DNA of 64,000 nt from Lepus europaeus (GCF_033115175.1 NC_084827.1:181518388-181582387), one strand, 5' to 3'. Counted from the stretch's first letter, positions 32,866-42,935 are shown. Notes: a model not told the origin generated them from the sequence alone. Made by a program: numbers and translations.

Positions 32866-35742
32866 AAATCAATTTAAAGGGAGTGTGGCAGAGAGATCTC
32901 CCATCTGCTGGTTCACCCCCCAGATGGCTGTGCCAGCCAGGTCTGGGCCAGGCTGAAGCCAGGAGCCGGGATCTCAGATTTTGTCCCACGTTGGCTGGCA
33001 GGAGCCCAAGTACCAGGGCTGTGTGCTGCTCCCTTTCCAGGCACATCACAGAAAGCTGGTCAGAAGTGAAGTAGCCAGGTGTGAACCGACCCTCTTCTGG
33101 GCTGTGAAGTAGCCAGGTGGGAACTGACCCTCACCTGGGCTGTGAAGTAGCCGGGTGGGAACTGACCCTCACCTGGGCTGTGAAGTAGCCGGGTGGGAAC
33201 TGACCCTCACCTGGGCTGTGAAGTAGCGGGTGTGAACTGACCCTCACCTGGGCTGTGAAGTAGCTGGGTGGGAACTGACCCTCATCTAGCGTGGGAACTG
33301 ACCCTCACCTGGGCTGTGAAGTAGCTGGGTGTGAACTGACCCTCTTCTGGGCTGTGAAGTAGCCAGGTGGGAACTGACCCTCATCTGGGCTGTGAAGTAG
33401 CCAGGTGGGAACTGACCCTCATCTGGGCTGTGAAGTAGCCGGGTGGGAACTGACCCTCACCTGGGCTGTGAAGTAGCCGGGTGGGAACTGACCCTCACCT
33501 GGGCTGTGAAGTAGCCGGGTGGGAACTGACCCTCATCTGGGCTGTGAAGTAGCCGGGTGGGAACTGACCCTCACCTGGGCTGTGAAGTAGCCGGGTGGGA
33601 ACTGACCCTCACCTGGGCTGTGAAGTAGCCGGGTGTGAACTGACCCTCACCTGGGCTGTGAAGTAGCCGGGTGGGAACTGACCCTCACCTGGGCTGTGAA
33701 GTAGCCGGGTGGGAACTGACCCTCATCTGGGCTGTGAAGTAGCGGGTGTGAACTGACCCTCACCTGGGCTGTGAAGTAGCCGGGTGTGAACTGACCCTCA
33801 CCTGGGCTGTGAAGTAGCCGGGTGGGAACTGACCCTCATCTAGGGTGGGAACTGACCCTCACCTGGGCTGTGAAGTAGCCGGGTGTGAACTGACCCTCAC
33901 CTGGGCTGTGAAGTAGCCGGGTGGGAACTGACCCTTATCTGGGCCGTGAAGTAGCTGGGTGGGAACTGACCCTCATCTAGGGTGTGAACTGACCCTCATC
34001 TGGGCTGTGAAGTAGCTGGGTGTGAACTGACCCTCACCTGGGCTGTGAAGTAGCCGGGTGGGAACTGACCCTCACCTGGGCTGTGAAGTAGCCGGGTGGG
34101 AACTGACCCTCACCTGGGCTGTGAAGTAGCGGGTGTAAACTGACCCTCACCTGGGCTGTGAAGTAGCCGGGTGTGAACTGACCCTTATCTGGGCCGTGAA
34201 GTAGCTGGGTGGGAACTGACCCTCATCTAGGGTGTGAACTGACCCTCATCTGGGCTGTGAAGTAGCCGGGTGGGAACTGACCCTCACCTGGGCTGTGAAG
34301 TAGCCGGGTGTGAACTGACCCTCACCTGGGCTGTGAAGTAGCCGGGTGGGAACTGACCCTCACCTGGGCTGTGAAGTAGCCGGGTGGGAACTGACCCTCA
34401 CCTGGGCTGTGAAGTAGCGGGTGTGAACTGACCCTCACCTGGGCTGTGAAGTAGCCGGGTGTGAACTGACCCTCACCTGGGCTGTGAAGTAGCTGGGTGG
34501 GAACTGACCCTCATCTAGGGTGGGAACTGACCCTCACCTGGGCTGTGAAGTAGCCGGGTGTGAACTGACCCTCACCTGGGCTGTGAAGTAGCCGGGTGTG
34601 AACTGAACCTTATCTGGGCCGTGAAGTAGCTGGGTGGGAACTGACCCTCATCTAGGGTGTGAACTGACCCTCATCTGGGCTGTGAAGTAGCTGGGTGTGA
34701 ACTGACCCTCACCTGGGCTGTGAAGTAGCCGGGTGGGAACTGACCCTCACCTGGGCTGTGAAGTAGCCGGGTGGGAACTGACCCTCACCTGGGCTGTGAA
34801 GTAGCGGGTGTAAACTGACCCTCACCTGGGCTGTGAAGTAGCCGGGTGTGAACTGACCCTTATCTGGGCCGTGAAGTAGCTGGGTGGGAACTGACCCTCA
34901 TCTAGGGTGTGAACTGACCCTCATCTGGGCTGTGAAGTAGCTGGGTGTGAACTGACCCTCACCTGGGCTGTGAAGTAGCCAGGTGGGAACTGACCCTCAC
35001 CTGGGCTGTGAAGTAGCCGGGTGGGAACTGACCCTCACCTGGGCTGTGAAGTAGCGGGTGTAAACTGACCCTCACCTGGGCTGTGAAGTAGCTGGGTGGG
35101 AACTGACCCTCATCTAGGGTGGGAACTGACCCTCACCTGGGCTGTGAAGTAGCCGGGTGGGAACTGACCCTCACCTGGGCTGTGAAGTAGCCGGGTGTGA
35201 ACTGACCCTTATCTGGGCCGTGAAGTAGCTGGGTGGGAACTGACCCTCATCTAGGGTGTGAACTGACCCTCATCTGGGCTGTGAAGTAGCTGGGTGTGAA
35301 CTGACCCTCACCTGGGCTGTGAAGTAGCCGGGTGGGAACTGACCCTCACCTGGGCTGTGAAGTAGCCGGGTGGGAACTGACCCTCTTCTGGGCTGTGAAG
35401 TAGCTGGGTGTGAACTGACCCTCACCTGGGCTGTGAAGTAGCCGGGTGGGAACTGACCCTCATCTGGGCTGTGAAGTAGCTGGGTGTGAACTGACCCTCA
35501 CCTGGGCTGTGAAGTAGCCAGGTGGGAACTGACCCTCACCTGGGCTGTGAAGTAGCCGGGTGGGAACTGACCCTCATCTGGGCTGTGAAGTAGCTGGGTG
35601 TGAACTGACCCTCACCTGGGCTGTGAAGTAGCCAGGTGGGAACTGACCCTCACCTGGGCTGTGAAGTAGCTGGGTGGGAACTGACCCTCATACCAGATGC
35701 CAGCAACTGGCAGCTTAACTTGCTGTACCCTACGCCAGCCCC
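32866..35742 (-). repeat. Reverse tRNA-type SINE split by a 2.6-kb minisatellite
   Basis: The left edge is an ordinary reverse SINE: GCAGAGAGATCTCCCATCTG, CTGGTTCACCCCCCAGATGG, GGCTGAAGCCAGGAGCCGGG, GCTGGTCAGAAGTGAAGTAG. After the array the same SINE resumes with ATACCAGATGCCAGCAACTG, GCAGCTTAACTTGCTGTACC and CTACGCCAGCCCC, which is the reverse-complement SINE head. The array has therefore expanded inside the element. The copy at 62018-62328 shows the uninterrupted order for comparison. Confidence 0.88.
33070..35692 (-). repeat. Minisatellite, 38-bp unit, about 70 copies, SINE-derived
   Basis: The unit is GCTGTGAAGTAGCCGGGTGG followed by GAACTGACCCTCACCTGG (38 bp; consecutive starts at 33139 and 33177). 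It corresponds to the SINE segment GTGGAGCAGCTGGGACTTGA, ACTGGCACCCGTATGGGATG, which includes the box B complement. Shorter units arise from TCATCTAGGGTG junctions. A multi-unit block containing CTTATCTGGGCCGTGAAGTA recurs at about 33932, 34186, 34610, 34858 and 35208, indicating higher-order duplication. Confidence 0.97.
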
Positions 35743-36069
35743 AGGTCTGGGGCATCTGGGACGCACACTGATGTCATCCCCGCTCTCCACCTCCACAGTA
35801 CCCTTCACAATGGACAGCTGTGTGTCCAGTGCAGAGCCGCAGCCCCTCCCGGCCTCACTCCCACAGGTGTCATCACAGCACATCTGGGAGTACCCAGAAG
35901 ACCCTGCTCACACGGCAGCAGTGAGCTGAGTGGAGGCTCGCTGGGGACAGCAGTACTTTTCCCAGGTGACAAAATACAAAAGCAGCACCCAGAAACGGGG
36001 GTGCTGATGTACACTGCGGTGAGCAACTCAGAAATGAAGTTAGCAAGGTCATTTGCATTAGTATAAAAA

Positions 36070-37045
36070 TAGTGATAAACTTGATTAAAAGAACATAAAA
36101 GACTGAAAACGAACACCAGCAAAGAAATGAAAGACCTAAATAAGTGGAAAGCCATTCTGTGTTCATTGGCTTGGAAGACTGAATATGGTTAAGATGGCAA
36201 TACATCCCAAGTCGAGCCACAGGTTCAGTGCAAACACGTCAACCTACTGCAGATCTGTGGGGCCCTCAGTAGCCAAACAGTCTTGACAAGGGACAGGTTT
36301 GAAGAGCATCCTCTTCCTTCCAGAGCTGCGAAGCCACGGCAGGGCACCACGGCAGACAGACCAGAGAGACACACTGGGGGCCAGAAGTAAATCCACAGAG
36401 TCAGTTGGTTTTAATAAGGACCAAGGCAGACAGTGGGAAGAACTGTCTTTCAACAGCTTTCTGGGAAAACTGGACTCCTGACACCACATACAAAAATTAA
36501 GCCAAAGGACTTACAGAGCTAAATGTAAGAGCTAAACATGTAAGACTTTTAGAGGAGGACTTAGGAGTACGCTATGTGAACCTGAGTTAGGTGAAGCGTT
36601 CTTAGATATCACATAAACACAAGCAGCAAGAGAAAAAAGGTAACTTGGACTTGATCAGAATTTAAAAATTTATACTGTTGGGGAGTGAACCAGTGGGTGG
36701 AAGACCTCTGTCTCCCCCCTCCCCCTCTCCTCTTTTTGTGTAACTCTGACTTTCAAATAAATGAATGAATCTTTTAAAAAAGTTATACTTCAAAGGACAA
36801 CACTGAGAAAGTGAAAAGACAGCCCACAAAGTGGGAGAAATATTTGTGAATAATGTGATAGGTACACGAGTACATAAATAATACGAGTACATAAAGCATT
36901 CTCACAACTCGATCAGAGAGCTTGGGACGGGAGCAGGTGGGGAGGTGTCTCACTAGAGAGTGATGCTAGGAATTCTTGTCATGATGGAACTGTTTTATCT
37001 TGACTGTCGTGGGTACACGGACACACACATGTCAAAAACAGCATA
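36070..37045 (+). mobile_element. L1 ORF2/3' remnant, sense strand
   Basis: The order AAGATGGCAATACATCCCAA, CTGACACCACATACAAAAAT, CTAAATGTAAGAGCTAAACA, ACTTTTAGAGGAGGACTTAG, TTCTTAGATATCACATAAAC, GTGAAAAGACAGCCCACAAA and GGGAGAAATATTTGTGAATA follows the 3' part of mammalian L1 ORF2. It is full of frameshifts and stops. A SINE 3' fragment interrupts it at about 36672-36782. Confidence 0.8.
36672..36782 (+). repeat. SINE 3' fragment inside L1
   Basis: GGGGAGTGAACCAGTGGGTG, GAAGACCTCTGTCTC, a C/T tract, then CTTTCAAATAAATGAATGAA. This is the 3' end of a tRNA-type SINE, 5' truncated. Confidence 0.8.
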
Positions 37046-37083
37046 GGACCCTGTTGCTGTGGATTCGTTCCTGAGAGGAGCAG

Positions 37084-37415
37084 TGTGGTGGGGACAAGAG
37101 GCGCGGAGTCACCACACAGACCCCGGGAGTCGGGTGAGAGCAGGCCTGAGGCAAGCAGCCCGCAGACTCGTTTATTTCAGTTGGTACAGCAGCTTATACA
37201 GCCGAGGCAGCCAATCTGGTCAAGGGGCGGTCTATGCCCTAACCAATCACAGCCTGTTGCCAGGCAGGCTCCATTGCCATGCAGTTTCAAAAGCCATCCA
37301 ATCACAGCCTGTTGCCAGGCAGGCTCCATTGCAAGGTGGGTGTTGAAGCCATTCCTGAGTAACTGACACTCGCTTGCCAGTGGCCATCTTGGCATGGCCT
37401 TCTCATTCCACCACA
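37084..37415 (-). mobile_element. Probable retroviral LTR, minus strand, about 332 bp
   Basis: The block starts TGTGGTGGGG and ends TTCCACCACA, so it has TG...CA ends and an 8-bp inverted terminal repeat (TGTGGTGG/CCACCACA). Read on the minus strand it has, in order, two copies of a 35-bp motif with an inverted CCAAT (37243-37277 and 37298-37332, spaced 55 bp, like a U3 enhancer duplication), a TATA-like TGTATAAGC (about 37190-37199), and AATAAA (37169-37175). I see no clear primer-binding site on one side, polypurine tract on the other, or target duplication. The assignment rests on structure only. No viral protein is recognisable next to it. Confidence 0.6.
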
Positions 37416-38005
37416 TTAGACCAGCAACTACGAGAAACTGAACAAAGTCCTCGGGCAGAAGGGTTGCTATCAAGTCAGGAGCCCACGTCAGGGCTCTCAG
37501 ATCTGCTATTGTTGATGTTGTGGGCCCTCGTCGCCGGGGCAGCCATCCACACCGCAGATGCTTAGCAGCATAGATGGCCTCTACTTGCCGCAATCCAGAA
37601 GCAGCCCCCTCTTGGCTGTAACGACCACAAGTCTCCAGACGTGGACACGTCATACACAGGAGCAGCCTCCCCCAGCCCCATCAGAGAGGTGCAGGTGTCA
37701 CAACTGATGGACCGACTCTGACCCCTCATTGCAGCCAGAGTCCCTGGTTTGAGCCCACTCCTGGTTGTGGAGTCAGTTTTGACAACACGTGGTAGGCGTC
37801 TGCTGTCTGTGTGGCATCGTGCCCTACAGAACCTGTAATGGGCCTCTTCACCCCTCCCTCCTTGGTAGCCCCTGGTAGCTGTTGGCAAAACCGCAGTCAT
37901 TGCAGTTCTAAAGCCCAACATCTCCTGTTCATGGGTTTTTTTTTTTTTTTTTGGTTTCATAAGTGCCTGACCTTCTTAAAATTGTTAAATGAAATATCTA
38001 TTGAT
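37416..38005 (-). other. Unassigned sequence next to the LTR
   Basis: If the LTR is a 3' LTR on the minus strand, this is where internal retroviral sequence would lie. Short minus-strand open frames exist, but I cannot match them to gag, pol or env. A poly-T run lies at about 37936-37952. Unresolved. Confidence 0.35.
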
Positions 38006-38009
38006 CTCC

Positions 38010-38262
38010 CTACAGATCTTTCTTACTCCCCAAATGGCCACAACAGCCGGAGCTGCGCTGATCCGAAGCCAAGAGCCAGCAGCTTCTTCCGGGTCTCCCA
38101 CGTGGGTGCAGGGGCCCAAGGACTTGGGCCATCTTCTACTGCTTTCCCAGGCCAGAGCAGAGAGCTGGATCAGAAGTGGAGCAGCCGGGACTAGAACCAG
38201 TGCTTGTGTGGGATGCAGGCACTGTAGCTGCAGCTTACCCACTATGCCACAGCGCCAGCCCC
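38010..38262 (-). repeat. tRNA-type SINE, reverse
   Basis: CCCCAAATGGCCACAACAGC, CGAAGCCAAGAGCCAGCAGC, GGGCCCAAGGACTTGGGCCA and GCAGAGAGCTGGATCAGAAG, ending CCACAGCGCCAGCCCC. Full reverse order of the family. Confidence 0.9.
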
Positions 38263-38277
38263 ACACTTTTTTCTTTT

Positions 38278-38545
38278 AATATTTATTTTGAAGGCTGGAC
38301 ACACACACACACACACACCTGGCACTCAGTGGTTCATGTCCCAGATGCGTGCAACCGGGCCAAGCTCAAACCAGAAGCTGGGAACCTGATCCAGGGTTAG
38401 GGGTTAGGGGCTTCAGGGACCCAAGCTCTTGGGCCGGCACTCGCTGCCTCCCTGAACACACATTAGCAGGAAGCTGGAGTCGGGTGCCGAGGTGGGATGC
38501 AGGCAGCCCAGGTGGAGCCTTAGCCACTACGCCAAAAGCCTGCCC
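38278..38545 (-). repeat. Older SINE, reverse, with CA repeat
   Basis: It starts TAATATTTATTTTGAAGGCT, contains (AC)n at about 38300-38319 and ends GCCAAAAGCCTGCCCC. Within it GGGTTAGGGGTTAGGGG occurs at 38395-38411, telomere-like but explained by local duplication. Confidence 0.7.
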
Positions 38546-39224
38546 CACACACCCTCCATAAGAATGATGAGAAGCTGAGTACACGGCCAGCTGGGCCGTC
38601 TCAGCACTGATCTCTGCTCTTCCTGGCCACCCCCAGCCACGTGGGACAACACCTTGTCTCCGCCTCCCCCAGGACTCTCACTGCCCCCTGGTCCAAAGAG
38701 CCCTGGAGATGGAGCACTTGGGTGTCCCCCCCAGCTCCCCTCCTGGACACCCTTGGCGTGGGTTTACAGCCAAACTCGGCTCTCCACTTCCCCGGCCACG
38801 TTTGCTCTCACCGCCCTCATCTCTTCCGTTCTGGCTTCAGCTCCCTCCGGTCAGCTCCTCCCTGGTCTCTGTGTCCCCGGGCCAGCTCCTCCTCTCTCAG
38901 TACTCTGTCCTCCACCCCGCCCTGTGCCATGCGGCCCTCAGCTCTTTGCCTTCCAGCCTGTAACCACACATGGTCTCTGTGTCCCCAGGATATTGTGCCC
39001 GGCCAGCTTCTCCTCTCTCAGCCGCTCCATCCTCCATCCCGCCCTGTGCCATGCGGCCCTCAGCTCTTTGCCCTCTAACTTCCACCTCCTGTACGTCTCT
39101 CGATAAATGCGTCAGGGCCTCCGAGTCGTTGCATGAAACCCGGGGGTTTCCTGAGCCCTGTGCTGTTTGTTTCTCTGACCCAATTCCCTTCCCTCCACTT
39201 CAGCTGTAGACGCCTGTGCCTCCA
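38546..39224. other. Intergenic C/T-rich sequence with a 115-bp duplication
   Basis: A block containing CCTCTCTCAG, CATCCTCCAT or CTGTCCTCCAC, CCCGCCCTGTGCCATGCGGC and CCTCAGCTCTTTGCC appears at about 38877-38960 and again at about 38990-39080, a diverged direct duplication. No gene recognised. Confidence 0.6.
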
Positions 39225-39445
39225 ATTTTTTTTATAAGATATTATTATTTATTTGAAAGGCAGAGTTACAGAAGAGAGAGAGGTCTTCCATCGGCTGGTC
39301 CACTCCCCCAAGTGGCTGCAATGGCTGGGGCTGGGGCCAGGCCTAAACCAGGAGCCTGGGGCTTCCTCCAGGTCTCTCAGATGGGTGCAGGGGCCCCACA
39401 GACCTGGAGCAGCTGCAGGTGGGAGGCTTTACCCGCTGGGACACA
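39225..39445 (-). repeat. tRNA-type SINE, reverse
   Basis: TTATTTATTTGAAAGGCAGA, GAGGTCTTCCATCGGCTGGT, CCCCAAGTGGCTGCAATGGC, with a 3' truncated head (GCTTTACCCGCTGGGACAC). Confidence 0.85.
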
Positions 39446-39609
39446 GCCCGGGGCCCCATCGGCTTCTTACATGTTGGTGTTTGCTTTGCTGTCTGCCTGC
39501 AAGGAAGGGAAATGAGCGCCTATAACTGTGCAGGCTTCCCTGCCGGCAAAGCCCACGGCCTCTGCGCGTGCGCGGGAGGTGGAACCCAGAACTTCCATCA
39601 ACAGCCAGC

Positions 39610-39832
39610 GAAGGGGACGCTGCCTGCCACGCAGGTTCGAGCCCCGGCTGCTCCACTTCCGACCCAGCTCCCTGCTAATGGAGGATGGCCCAAGTCCTTG
39701 GGCCCCTGCACCCCCGTGGGAGACCTGGAGGAAGTTCCTGGCTCCACCCTGGCCCAAACCCCGGCCATTGTGACCATCTGGGGAGTGAACCAGCAGGTGG
39801 AGGACCTCTCCCCCCACCCCAACTTTCAGATC
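39610..39832 (+). repeat. tRNA-type SINE, forward
   Basis: GGTTCGAGCCCCGGCTGCTC (intact box B), CACTTCCGACCCAGCTCCCT, GGAGGATGGCCCAAGTCCTT, GTGGGAGACCTGGAGGAAGT and GAGTGAACCAGCAGGTGGAG. It lies about 550 bp upstream of the SCLY start codon. Confidence 0.88.
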
Positions 39833-40185
39833 TGCAGGGACAGCCAGCTGAAATCCAACGTCCCCAGAACGCGCCCGAATGGCCGTTGCGGTCGCGCGCT
39901 GCTCCCGAGCCGGGTCCCCTGACTGGGTGGCAGCGGGACGGGCCCCGGCCCAGCGGGAACGGCCGCGGGGGCTCCCGCGCTGGGGCTTCGCCCTTCCCTG
40001 CGCCCCTAGCACCTGCCCGGCTCCCGGCAGTCCCTGCCTCCTCCCCACTCGGCTCCGCTCCTCCTCGGCGACATTCTCCGGTGTCCCGCCACCCGCAGGC
40101 CCAGGCCCCGCCGGCTCCCGGAACCTGCTCTTCGGGGCGCGTTCGGCCGGGCCCCGCGGGACTAGCCCAGGCTCCGCCCCCCGCC

Positions 40186-40345
40186 GGTCACCTGACCGCG
40201 CGCGGCCACTCAGCCTGCGCGCCTCGCCCCGGGGTGGAGGCGGCCTCCCCGAGGCGCGCGGATTGGCCGGGGCTGCGCCGCCGAGCCAATCCCGACGCGC
40301 CCCGGGCCCCGCCCCGCCCCGGGCCCCGCCCCGCCCCGCGGCGCT
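40186..40345 (+). promoter_or_regulatory. SCLY: SCLY core promoter elements (TATA-less)
   Basis: An E-box within GGTCACCTGACC (40186-40197) is followed by an inverted CCAAT (GATTGG, 40261-40266) and a direct CCAAT (AGCCAATCC, about 40284-40292). Tandem GC boxes come next (CCCCGCCCCGCCCC, about 40309-40320 and 40324-40338). There is no TATA box. The arrangement predicts NF-Y and Sp1-type control with initiation at several sites between about 40.33 and 40.39 kb. The factor names are inferred from motifs. Confidence 0.65.
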
Positions 40346-40398
40346 GGGCTGCCAGGCGGGCGCCGCGGGTTCCGGCAGCGCGGCGGCGGGCGGCCGAG

Positions 40399-40445
40399 AT
40401 GGAGGCGGCGACGGCGCGGGGCCGCGAGGACAGCCCGCCGGAGAG
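40399..40445 (+). CDS. SCLY: SCLY exon 1 coding part
   Basis: ATG at 40399 opens MEAATARGREDSPPE plus two bases of Arg, then the donor GTGCGC (40446). The ATG is preceded by GGCCGAG, with purine at -3 (GAGATGG), a favourable context. MEAA and the closing PPER resemble the human and mouse N-termini (human MEAA..., SPERK before the conserved YMDYNATTP). The leader is about as short as mouse and shorter than human. SCLY is a PLP-dependent enzyme that splits selenocysteine into alanine and selenide for selenium recycling. The exon ends in phase 2. Confidence 0.9.
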
Positions 40446-40619
40446 GTGCGCGCCGGGAGGGGCGGGCTGACGGAGACGCGGGGCCGGGCCCGGGTGGGAG
40501 CGCGGTGCGCGGTGCGCTCGCCTTTTATTCCTGGAGAAAGGCGCGGACGCGGGCCCTCGCTGTCACCTCTCAGGACCGGGACCCCGCGCTTGCTGTCGCG
40601 CTGCAGCCGGGCGGGGAGT

Positions 40620-41065
40620 GGGGTGGCCGCTGCGGGTGGGACCGCCTCCCCGGGGGCGCGGGGTGACCGGGGGTGCGGGGAGCGGAGAGCGGGACCAGTG
40701 CGGGCTGGGACCTCCTCCCCGGGGGCGCGGGGTGACCGGGGGTGCTGGGAGCGGGGTGACCAGTGCGGGCTGGGACCTCCTCCCCCGAGGGCGCGGGGTG
40801 ACCGGGGGTGCGGGGAGCGGAGAGCGGGACCAGTGCGGGCTGGGACCTCCTCCCCCGGGGGCGCGGGGTGACCGGGGGTGCGGGGAGCGGAGTGACCAGT
40901 GCGGGCTGGGACCGCCTCCCCGGGGGCGCGGGGTGACCGGGGGTGCGGGGAGCGGGGTGGCCGCGGCGGGTGGGACCTCCTCCCCCGGGGAAGCTGGATG
41001 ACCGGGGCGCGCGGTGCGGGGAGCGGGGTGGCCGCTGCGGCTGGCACCGCCTCCCCGGGGCCGCG
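40620..41065 (+). repeat. GC-rich minisatellite in SCLY intron 1, about 66-bp unit
   Basis: Units contain CCTCCCCGGGGGCGCGGGGT, GACCGGGGGTGCGGGGAGCG, then GAGAGCGGGACCAGTGCGGG or a shorter GTGACCAGTGCGGG, and CTGGGACC. About seven copies, 60-72 bp each. The G-rich + strand carries closely spaced GGG/GGGG runs. Confidence 0.93.
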
Positions 41066-41387
41066 GGGCTGGGAGAGGCTGAGCGCGTTGGCATCTGTGT
41101 CTGCCCTTTCCAGCCCTGGAAGGTGTTGAGTCCTTTCTACTGGGGAGGTTTCTGAGGCTCCCCACCCAGAACGGGAAGAGTACGCGAGTCCCCGGTAGCC
41201 GCGCTGCATCCCAGAGCAGCAAATGGCGCCAAGGCGTGAGTTAGTGCCGCCAAGCCGCCGCAGACCCAAGAGCCTGGGTCAGGCAGTCAGCTGACCCAAT
41301 GGCCCGGGTGCCCCCAACTCTGTTTATAGGGAAGAACAGATTTAAGGGCGCAGGATGCAAACTTCCTGCCTCGCAGGGAGATCCCGC

Positions 41388-42735
41388 CCGTCAGCACTAA
41401 CACCAGACTGGTCCTGCCCCCCCCCCAGTACTAACAGCAGACTGGTCCCACCCCCCGTTAGTACTAACACCAGACTGGTCCCGCCCCCCACCCCGCCCAG
41501 TACTAACAGCAGACTGGTCCCGCCCCGTTAGTACTAACACCAGACTGGTCCCGCCCCGTTAGTACTAACACCAGACTGGTCCCGCCCCGTTAGTACTAAC
41601 AGCAGACTGGTCCCGCCCCGTTAGTACTAACACCAGACTGGTCCCGCCCCGTTAGTACCAACACCAGACTGGTCCCGCCCCGTTAGTACTAACAGCAGAC
41701 TGGTCCCGCCCCGTTAGTACCAACACCAGACTGGTCCCGCCCCGTTAGTACTAACACCAGACTGGTCCCGCCCCGTTAGTACTAACACCAGACTGGTCCC
41801 GCCCAGTACTAACAGCAGACTGGTCCCGCCCCGTTAGTACTAACAGCAGACTGGTCCCGCCCCGTTAGTACTAACAGCAGACTGGTCCCGCCCCGTTAGT
41901 ACCAACACCAGACTGGTCCCGCCCCGTTAGTACTAACAGCAGACTGGTCCCGCCCCGTTAGTACTAACAGCAGACTGGTCCCGCCCCGTTAGTACCAACA
42001 CCAGACTGGTCCCGCCCCGTTAGTACCAACACCAGACTGGTCCCACCCCCGTTAGTACCAACAGCAGACTGGTCCCAGCCCCGTTAGTACTAACACCAGA
42101 CTGGTCCCGCCCCGTTAGTACCAACACCAGACTGGTCCCGCCCCGTTAGTACCAACACCAGACTGGTCCCGCCCCGTTAGTACTAACACCAGACTGGTCC
42201 CGCCCCGTTAGTACCAACACCAGACTGGTCCCGCCCCGTTAGTACCAACACCAGACTGGTCCCGCCCCGTTAGTACCAACACCAACACCAGACTGGTCCC
42301 GCCCCGTTAGTACCAACACCAGACTGGTCCCGCCCCGTTAGTACCAACACCAGACTGGTCCCGCCCCGTTAGTACCAACACCAGACTGGTCCCGCCCCGT
42401 TAGTACTAACAGCAGACTGGTCCCGCCCCGTTAGTACTAACACCAGACTGGTCCCGCCCCGTTAGTACTAACAGCAGACTGGTCCCGCCCCGTTAGTACT
42501 AACAGCAGACTGGTCCCGCCCCGTTAGTACTAACAGCAGACTGGTCCCGCCCCGTTAGTACCAACAGCAGACTGGTCCCGCCCCGTTAGTACTAACAGCA
42601 GACTGGTCCCGCCCCGTTAGTACTAACACCAGACTGGTCCCGCCCCGTTAGTACTAACACCAGACTGGTCCCGCCCCCATTAGTGCTAACAGCAGACTGG
42701 TCCCACCCCGTTAGTACTAACAGCAGACTGGTCCA
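41388..42735 (+). repeat. Minisatellite, 31-bp unit with palindrome, about 43 copies
   Basis: The unit is AGACTGGTCCCGCCCCGTTA followed by GTACTAACACC (or AGC). It contains the perfect 12-bp palindrome GTTAGTACTAAC and, within it, TACTAAC, the ideal U2 branch-point sequence. By eye about 26 units have TACTAAC; the others have TACCAAC, which breaks the palindrome. The first units have irregular CCCCC spacers, and one unit near 42283 has an extra ACCAAC. Confidence 0.97.
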
Positions 42736-42935
42736 GCTTCCCAGAGCCTGGGCCCCATTGGGTGAGTACACGGCTCACAGGAAGATGCTGCATTGATAAG
42801 CAGGGCCCCTGCGTCCGCCTGTGGCACAGCGGGGTAAACCGGTAAACCGGTAAACCGATGCCGTGTGAGTGCTGGTTGCACCTTGGGTGCCACCCCACCC
42901 CACCAGCCCAGGCCCCTAAGGCTGCGGGGTTCACC
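42736..42935 (+). other. SCLY intron 1 segment between two arrays
   Basis: A short unique spacer containing GGTAAACC repeated three times (42832-42856). No other feature. Confidence 0.7.

Larger units (their letters stand above)
39850..41100 (+). promoter_or_regulatory. SCLY: CpG island over SCLY promoter and exon 1
   Basis: CpG density rises sharply from about 39.87 kb and stays high through a GC-rich minisatellite to about 41.1 kb. It covers the SCLY start codon at 40399. It is the only stretch of high CpG density here that is not simply an intronic or intergenic repeat, which fits a housekeeping promoter. Confidence 0.85.

Noticed and set aside
38394..38412. Interstitial telomere repeat
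   Set aside because: Only about 2.5 imperfect units and inside a SINE; too short to call.
39467..41269. 600-codon minus-strand open frame across the SCLY promoter
   Set aside because: GC-rich CpG-island sequence lacks stops by composition; it crosses SINEs, the promoter and a minisatellite and resembles no known protein.
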